DNA from: Promicromonosporaceae bacterium
Lineage (GTDB): Bacteria > Actinomycetota > Actinomycetes > Actinomycetales > Cellulomonadaceae
DNA: 6,537 nucleotides
Direction of reading: 5' to 3'
Assembly: GCA_009780755.1 (NCBI GenBank)
Contig: WQZL01000146.1
Span: 1 to 6,537 of the forward strand
Shown: piece by piece, positions 1-3,837 of the stretch
Position numbering within the stretch: position 1 is the first letter of the stretch
Layout of the letters: each line of letters begins with the position of its first letter
The notes under the pieces: generated by a model
What the model was told of the DNA's origin: nothing
The model's database searches: none
Seen by the model: the letters and a program-made list of their open reading frames with translations, nothing else
Translations under genes and position numbers: made by a program

Positions 1-1150
1 CCGAGGAACCCGCAGCGGAAGCCGAAGCCGAGGGCCACGGAGGTTTCTGGTTCGTAGCCCAGCGAAGCGTCGTTGAGTTTTAGCTTGTCCAGGGCTTCAC
101 GCAGCGCCGGGTAGTCGGAGCCGTCAATCGGGTACAGACCAGAGAAGACCATCGGCTTCGGGTCGTCATATCCGGCCAGGGGGGTGGAGGCGGGCGTGGC
201 CTGCGAGGTGACCGTGTCGCCAACCCGTGACTGCCGCACATCCTTTACGCCGGTAATTAGGTAGCCCACCTCGCCGACGCCGATGCCTTTAGTGGGTGTC
301 GGTTCCGGTGAGATCACGCCGATCTCTAGCAGCTCGTGGGTGGCCTTCGTTGACATCATCTCGACCCGCTCGCGCGGGTTCAGGTGGCCATCTACCACTC
401 GCACATAGGTGACAACGCCGCGATATACGTCGTAGACGGAATCGAAGATCATGGCGCGGGCCGGGGCATCGGCGTCACCTTCGGGCGCGGGCACCACCTC
501 CACGATGCGATCAAGCAGCGCGTCAACACCCTCGCCGGTCTTACCGGAGACCCGCAGCACACCGTCGGGGTCTACGCCGACAAGGTTTGCGATCTCCTCG
601 GCGTACTTCTCGGGCTGCGCGGCCGGCAGGTCGATCTTGTTGAGCACTGGAATGATTTCGAGATCGTTCTCCATTGCCAGATACAGGTTGGCCAGAGTCT
701 GTGCCTCGATCCCCTGGGCGGCGTCCACAAGCAGCACAGCGCCCTCACAGGCGGCCAGGGAGCGGGATACCCGTAGGAGAAGTCAACGTGGCCGGGGGTG
801 TCGATCATGTTTAAGGCATACGGCGTATCGCCTACCTGCCACGGCATTCGCACGGCCTGACTCTTAATGGTGATGCCGCGCTCGCGTTCGATATCCATGC
901 GGTCGAGATATTGGGCGCGCATCACGCGAGCCTCGACCACGCCGGTGAGTTGCAACATGCGGTCGGCCAGCGTGGACTTGCCGTGGTCAATGTGCGCGAT
1001 GATGCAGAAGTTGCGGATCAGCTCGGGCGCGGTCGAGTTGGGTTCGATGCGCTGGAGCAGGTCGGGACCGGGGATGGGCAACGCAGTGTCTCGCTTCGTA
1101 AGTACGTGGGACGCCAGGGCCAATCGGCGCTTGACCGTCCATTGTCCCAC
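1..1150 (-). pseudogene. lepA: Elongation factor 4 (LepA) gene, frameshifted as sequenced and truncated by the left window edge
   Basis: LepA/EF4 is a cytoplasmic ribosome-associated translational GTPase related to EF-G. From the GTG at 1150 the first reading frame shows the G1 motif AHIDHGKST (residues 52-60), the switch I region RGITIK (91-96) and the G3 motif DTPGH (117-121). It then loses similarity after HVDFSY and stops at 572. From about 770 down to 1 the neighbouring frame continues as LepA (VSRSLAACEGA, then NKID at 630-641 and SGK at 540-548), ending at the edge with YEPETSVALGFGFRCGFL and no stop. The halves join if one base is restored at about 770-772. About 380 of the roughly 600-650 residues usual for the family are inside the window. 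The start is uncertain: GTG 1150 has no clear ribosome binding site, and a TTG at 1123 is an alternative. The family identity is certain; whether the gene is truly broken or this is a sequence error is open. Confidence 0.93.
769..773 (-). other. Probable one-base deletion (frameshift) in lepA
   Basis: On the minus strand the sequence reads TAC GGG TAT CCC where the conserved LepA segment SYEVSRSLAA would need TAC GAG GTA TCC. Restoring one base after the TAC codon recovers the family sequence on both sides without any other change. On the plus strand this corresponds to a lost T within the CCC run at 770-772. Without correction the product would be about 192 residues, with the G1-G3 motifs but lacking G4, G5 and all later domains. 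Confidence 0.85.
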
Positions 1151-1390
1151 AGGGAGCGATAACCCCGCTGAAGGAAGCGCCGCAAAGCTCCCGACGGCAC
1201 GGCCGGGTGGTGACGATGGGTGGAAGATGCTGATTACCTGTTAGTCTTAGGGGCTGTGCGTGCGCCCAGGTCGGCGTGCGCCGTCGCGGTTCCTCTCCAA
1301 CGGGTCCCCACCCCACAGTCCCGGAGTCGCGGACGCTCTCTACGACCTATCCGCTTCGCCGTCCGGCGAAACACACCAGAAAGCATTCAA
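1151..1390. other. Divergent intergenic region between lepA and rpsT
   Basis: This gap must carry the promoters of both lepA (leftward) and rpsT (rightward). I do not see a convincing -35/-10 pair for either. TAGTCT at 1242-1247 resembles a -10 element on the plus strand but has no matching -35. The only clear structure is the palindrome at 1355-1370, listed separately. No additional gene is supported here: the overlapping open frames are extensions or shadows of lepA and rpsT. Confidence 0.6.
1355..1370 (+). promoter_or_regulatory. Palindrome/hairpin in the leader of rpsT
   Basis: TTCGCCG, a 2-nt centre, then CGGCGAA form a perfect 7-bp inverted repeat ending 20 nt before the rpsT start codon. 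In RNA this would fold as a 6-bp stem with a GUCC loop just upstream of the weak ribosome binding site (AGAAAG, about 1379-1384). It may be a protein-binding site or an mRNA hairpin affecting S20 translation. S20 is known to regulate its own synthesis in E. coli, but a link here is only inference. Confidence 0.35.
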
Positions 1391-1651
1391 GTGGCAAATA
1401 TCAAGTCGCAGATCAAGCGCAATAAGACGAACGAGAAGGCTCGCCTGCGCAACAAGGCCGTCAAGTCCGAGCTGAAGACCTACGTGCGCAAGGTGCGCGA
1501 GGCCGTCAACGCCGGCGACAAGGCGGCCGCCGAGGTGGCACTGGCCGCCGCGTGCCGCAAGCTGGACAAGGCTCACTCCAAGGGCGTTATCCACAAGAAC
1601 CAGGCCGCGAACCGCAAGTCCGCCCTGGCCAAGAAGGTCAACGCGCTGTAG
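1391..1651 (+). CDS. rpsT: 30S ribosomal protein S20
   Basis: S20 is a primary-binding protein of the small ribosomal subunit that contacts 16S rRNA near the 5' domain and helix 44. The 86-residue product starts VANIKSQIKRN (GTG read as Met) and is rich in Lys, Arg and Ala, with the family's helical pattern and the terminal segment NRKSALAKKVNAL. This length is normal for bacterial S20. The reading frame stays open upstream to about 1220, but similarity begins exactly at the GTG at 1391, which is preceded by a modest AGAAAG ribosome binding site 6 nt away, so the longer start is rejected. The gene is divergent from lepA across a 240-bp gap and is followed by a strong hairpin, so it is probably transcribed alone. 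Confidence 0.96.
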   Translation: MANIKSQIKRNKTNEKARLRNKAVKSELKTYVRKVREAVNAGDKAAAEVALAAACRKLDKAHSKGVIHKNQAANRKSALAKKVNAL

Positions 1652-1665
1652 AAATAGCACGACCC

Positions 1666-1702
1666 CGAAGGGCGCCGCTCCGCTTAGGAATGGCGCCCTT
1701 CG
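1666..1702 (+). terminator. Hairpin terminator after rpsT
   Basis: CGAAGGGCGCC (1666-1676) and its exact complement GGCGCCCTTCG (1692-1702) form an 11-bp GC-rich stem with a 15-nt loop, beginning 14 nt after the rpsT stop codon. There is no T-rich tail, which fits the tail-less hairpins often seen in high-GC Gram-positive bacteria. It most likely ends rpsT transcription. Confidence 0.7.
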
Positions 1703-1730
1703 TCATGCCCTGCCACTCCACCACCCGCCC

Positions 1731-1830
1731 CGTCATCCTGCGCGCAGCGAGCGAAGCGAGCGGAGTCGCAGGACCCAGAGATAACGGTTAGTCTAGGTTC
1801 TGCGACTCGCTGCGCTCCCGCAGAATGACG
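1731..1830. repeat. Inverted pair of REP-like palindromic repeats
   Basis: Two related units face each other. The left unit begins CGTCATCCTGCG at 1731 and has stem arms TCCTGCG (1736-1742) and CGCAGGA (1767-1773). The right unit, read on the minus strand, begins CGTCATTCTGCG at 1830 and has stem arms TTCTGCG (1798-1804) and CGCAGAA (1819-1825). Both interiors carry GAGCG/AGCGAG words followed by AGTCGCAG. Shared CGTCAT heads, individual hairpins and opposite orientation recall REP pairs (BIME-like elements), which can affect mRNA stability or transcription ends and are spread by RAYT transposases. No such transposase gene lies in the window. That other copies exist in the genome is inferred, not seen. 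Confidence 0.65.
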
Positions 1831-1930
1831 CAAGGCAGGCACGAAAAGAACGCAAGAGTGGCTTTCTCGGTCTCGACATGGCCTAATGACGAAATGCAAT
1901 GTATTCAACATTACTGACCCTAGCTACCTA
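1831..1930. other. Intergenic stretch, lower GC, no recognised feature
   Basis: Between the REP-like pair and the promoter-like element the sequence is less GC-rich than its surroundings (for example the run around 1885-1930). I see no ribosome binding site with an adequate reading frame, no RNA gene and no further repeat. The short minus-strand frame running through here and across the repeat (about 1684-1911) looks like a chance frame rather than a gene. Confidence 0.5.
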
Positions 1931-1959
1931 TTGCGCCCTGGACGTCCGTCCAGTAGAAT
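1931..1959 (+). promoter_or_regulatory. Promoter-like element with palindrome in the spacer, upstream of the HNH gene
   Basis: TTGCGC (1931-1936) and TAGAAT (1954-1959) are separated by 17 bp, the best spacing for a housekeeping sigma factor, and lie about 73 bp upstream of the start codon of the DUF222/HNH gene. The spacer is almost completely occupied by the 16-bp palindrome CTGGACGTCCGTCCAG (1938-1953; 7-bp arms, 2-nt centre). A regulator bound there would cover the promoter, so a repressor operator is the simplest reading. No experimental start site is available and the bound protein is unknown. Confidence 0.45.
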
Positions 1960-2018
1960 GAAGATATCAGTCAGAGGCTTTTCGCAGGGGCCGAGACGGC
2001 TTGTTTCGTAACTAGCGC

Positions 2019-2025
2019 AAGGAGG
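2019..2025 (+). promoter_or_regulatory. Strong ribosome binding site of the HNH gene
   Basis: AAGGAGG matches the anti-Shine-Dalgarno sequence and lies 6 nt before ATG 2032. An in-frame GTG at 2029 would leave only 3 nt, so this site favours the ATG as the start. Confidence 0.8.
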
Positions 2026-2031
2026 TGTGTG

Positions 2032-3447
2032 ATGGCTACTCAAACTAGCGAGCAGAGCGGATTGTCACGCACTTCTGCCCAACGCCTCGCCGAAGCGATT
2101 TCACTATTGCAGCAGGGCGTAGAACTCCTGACGGATTTAGCTAGCGATGATGCTACGAATGGGTGTTTACGAGATGTCGATTTCGATACCCTAGCTGCTG
2201 CTGAACGAGAAATCCGTCGGTTAGAGTCGCGGGAGGCAGCGGCGCGGTTGTGCATACTGCCCGTACTAGATACCGATGGCCAGTGGGCGCTGCAAGGTGC
2301 CCGCTCATTCCCGGCCTGGCTAAAGGTGCACGATGATGTGCCCGAGGGGCAAGCGAAACGAGAATGCCGACAGGGTCGAACCCTGCGGGATCACTTGCCA
2401 GCAACCAAAACCGCCGCGCTGGCTGGGGTTGTGAGCGGAGAACACGTTTCTGCGCTAGTGGGCGTCTGTACCAGCGAAGCTCGAACAACAGCGTTGGCCG
2501 CTCCGATGCCCGGAGCGCAAACCACCACTCTCGACACCGAGGGCAACGAAGTAACCTCCGGACCCTCTGGCGAGGAATACCTCCTTGACCACGCGATCCG
2601 GTTCCGGCTACCGCACTTCACCCGTCTGACCAAGCACTTTGCACACCGAGTGGACCCCGAAGCAGATGAACGCGGATACCGAGACGCGAAAGCTCGGGAG
2701 TTCTTCGATATCGGCTTTACCCTGGGCGGCGCGCAAGTCACTGGATTCTTAACCGAGGAACACGCCATCACCCTCAATGCCGCCATCAAGTCCATCATGG
2801 GACCACCCGCCGCAGGTGATGACCGCCGGCCGACCCAGCGCCGCGCCCAAGCACTGGCAGACCTGGCCCGCATCGCCCTGGACAACGGGCACATCGGCAC
2901 CGGGGCTAGCGTGCGCCCTCACCTGACCGTGACCGTGTCCTGGACCGAACTTCAACAACAGATCGCCACCGCCGGAATCAACCCCGACACCGAACCCGAA
3001 CATTTCAACCAAGCCCAACGGCTACTCGCTTTGACTCGGACCCCGGCATCGTTTGAGAACTCCACCGGGGTTCTCCCCGATTCCCTACTTCGCCGAATCG
3101 CTTGCGACAGCGAAATCCAACGCATCGTGTTTGGGCCAGACGGACAAGTCCTAAACATCGGGCGCCGGAAACGGACGATCAAGGGCCATCTCCGACGAGC
3201 AGTCATTGCCAGAGACCGTCACTGCGCTTACCCCAATTGCTACGAGCCACCATCCAGATGCGAAGTCCATCACGCAGTAAGACACTGGGCAGCCCACAAC
3301 GGAGAAACCTCCACCGACAACGCCGCCCTGCTCTGCTGGCACCACCACGACCACGTAGACGAAACCGGAATCACCATGCAATGGACAGTAACCAACGGCA
3401 TCGGCCACTGGGAATTCACCAACCGCCACGGCCAAACAATCATCTAA
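2032..3447 (+). CDS. DUF222 and HNH endonuclease domain protein (13E12-repeat family)
   Basis: The 471-residue product has the two-part layout of the actinobacterial DUF222/HNH family. The N-terminal and central parts (about residues 40-330) include GARSFPAWLKV and LPATKTAALAGVVSGEHVSALV, which resemble the DUF222 signature. The C-terminal HNH module shows zinc-type cysteines C398, C403, C410 and C435, the EVHH pair H413/H414, N430 in DNAALLC and H437-H439, so the nuclease motif looks intact. Family members are predicted metal-dependent DNA endonucleases of mostly unknown role and are often multicopy and associated with mobile DNA. ATG 2032 is chosen because of the AAGGAGG site. The gene stands alone, with its own promoter-like region, REP-like repeats upstream and a convergent neighbour ending 9 bp away. 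No transposase or att-like repeats are visible, so mobility is only inferred. Activity is unproven. Confidence 0.92.
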   Translation: MATQTSEQSGLSRTSAQRLAEAISLLQQGVELLTDLASDDATNGCLRDVDFDTLAAAEREIRRLESREAAARLCILPVLDTDGQWALQGARSFPAWLKVHDDVPEGQAKRECRQGRTLRDHLPATKTAALAGVVSGEHVSALVGVCTSEARTTALAAPMPGAQTTTLDTEGNEVTSGPSGEEYLLDHAIRFRLPHFTRLTKHFAHRVDPEADERGYRDAKAREFFDIGFTLGGAQVTGFLTEEHAITLNAAIKSIMGPPAAGDDRRPTQRRAQALADLARIALDNGHIGTGASVRPHLTVTVSWTELQQQIATAGINPDTEPEHFNQAQRLLALTRTPASFENSTGVLPDSLLRRIACDSEIQRIVFGPDGQVLNIGRRKRTIKGHLRRAVIARDRHCAYPNCYEPPSRCEVHHAVRHWAAHNGETSTDNAALLCWHHHDHVDETGITMQWTVTNGIGHWEFTNRHGQTII

Positions 3448-3456
3448 AGCGCTGAA

Positions 3457-3768
3457 TTACCGCCCGCGATTCCTAGGGTGCTGGCGGGCGATGCGTTCAT
3501 TGCCGCGGCGATAATTACCGGTCCATCGGGCCATCACCTGTTGTGGATCGGAAACAACCTCAGCTAAGAACTTACCCGCCCGTGCCCCGCGCAATATTGT
3601 CGCCATTCGGCCGTCATGCGTGATCCGCACCGTTCCATCAGCCGCCTCCGTGTAGGCAAACCCGCTCGGTGCCGAACGGGCACCCCGTAGGCGCGGTTTG
3701 CCAGGCCATGAGCCTGCTCGGCGCTCGGCAAGAGAAGGGTCGGCAATCATAGATGAGAGCGTAAGCAC
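3457..3768 (-). CDS. Small basic conserved hypothetical protein
   Basis: The 103-residue product has a variable-looking N-terminal third and a cleaner C-terminal part: FAYTEAADGTVRITHDGR (37-54), then ATILRGARAGKFLAEV (56-71), then ARWTGNYRRGNERIARQHPRN (80-100). The DGTVRITHDGR-ILRG-FLAEV pattern followed by a TGNYRRGNE..A..HPRNRG tail resembles small uncharacterised actinobacterial proteins I recall. The tail is strongly basic, which suggests nucleic-acid binding, but that is inference. There is no signal peptide or membrane segment. The start is uncertain: GTG 3768 or ATG 3750 are possible, neither with a clear ribosome binding site. The gene converges on the HNH gene with a 9-bp gap and diverges from the ATPase gene across 69 bp. 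No function is assigned. Confidence 0.72.
   Translation of the reverse strand: MLTLSSMIADPSLAERRAGSWPGKPRLRGARSAPSGFAYTEAADGTVRITHDGRMATILRGARAGKFLAEVVSDPQQVMARWTGNYRRGNERIARQHPRNRGR
3461..3490 (+). terminator. Possible hairpin terminator downstream of the HNH gene
   Basis: CGCCCGC (3461-3467) and GCGGGCG (3484-3490) form a 7-bp all-GC stem with a 16-nt loop, starting 14 nt after the HNH stop codon. It lies inside the 3' end of the convergent small gene and has no T tract, so its role is uncertain. It could reduce read-through between the two converging genes. Confidence 0.3.
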
Positions 3769-3837
3769 TAGCGGCCAACACCCGCCACCTTTTTGTTGGA
3801 CTCGTCACTGTCGGTGGTTCAAGGCAGGATTGTGTCT
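3769..3837. promoter_or_regulatory. Divergent promoter region of the small gene and the ATPase
   Basis: This 69-bp gap separates the starts of two divergent genes and should hold both promoters. TTGTTG at 3793-3798 could be a rightward -35, but no good -10 follows at the right distance. AAGGCAGG (3821-3828) is a plausible ribosome binding site for the ATPase start at ATG 3838. I cannot place the promoters precisely. Confidence 0.35.

Noticed and set aside
769..776. Programmed ribosomal frameshift in lepA
   Set aside because: There is no X XXY YYZ slippery heptamer, and programmed frameshifting is not known for LepA. A simple deletion or sequence error explains it better.
384..867. Overlapping plus-strand open frames opposite lepA
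   Set aside because: They are antisense to conserved LepA sequence and have no ribosome binding site or recognisable domain.
1220..1390. Longer N-terminus for rpsT
   Set aside because: S20 similarity starts exactly at GTG 1391. The upstream extension is Arg/Pro/Ser-rich leader sequence and would exceed the family's length.
1241..1798. GTTAGTCT word occurring before rpsT (about 1240) and in the centre of the REP-like pair (about 1787)
   Set aside because: The shared part is only about eight bases with a diverging continuation, so it is likely chance.
1684..1911. Minus-strand 75-codon open frame across the intergenic repeat
   Set aside because: It is largely made of the REP-like repeat and terminator sequence, with no ribosome binding site and no recognisable protein features.
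2391..2900. Minus-strand open frame of 169 codons inside the HNH gene
   Set aside because: Antisense to the DUF222 region, with biased Ser/Arg/Ala composition and no homology recognised.
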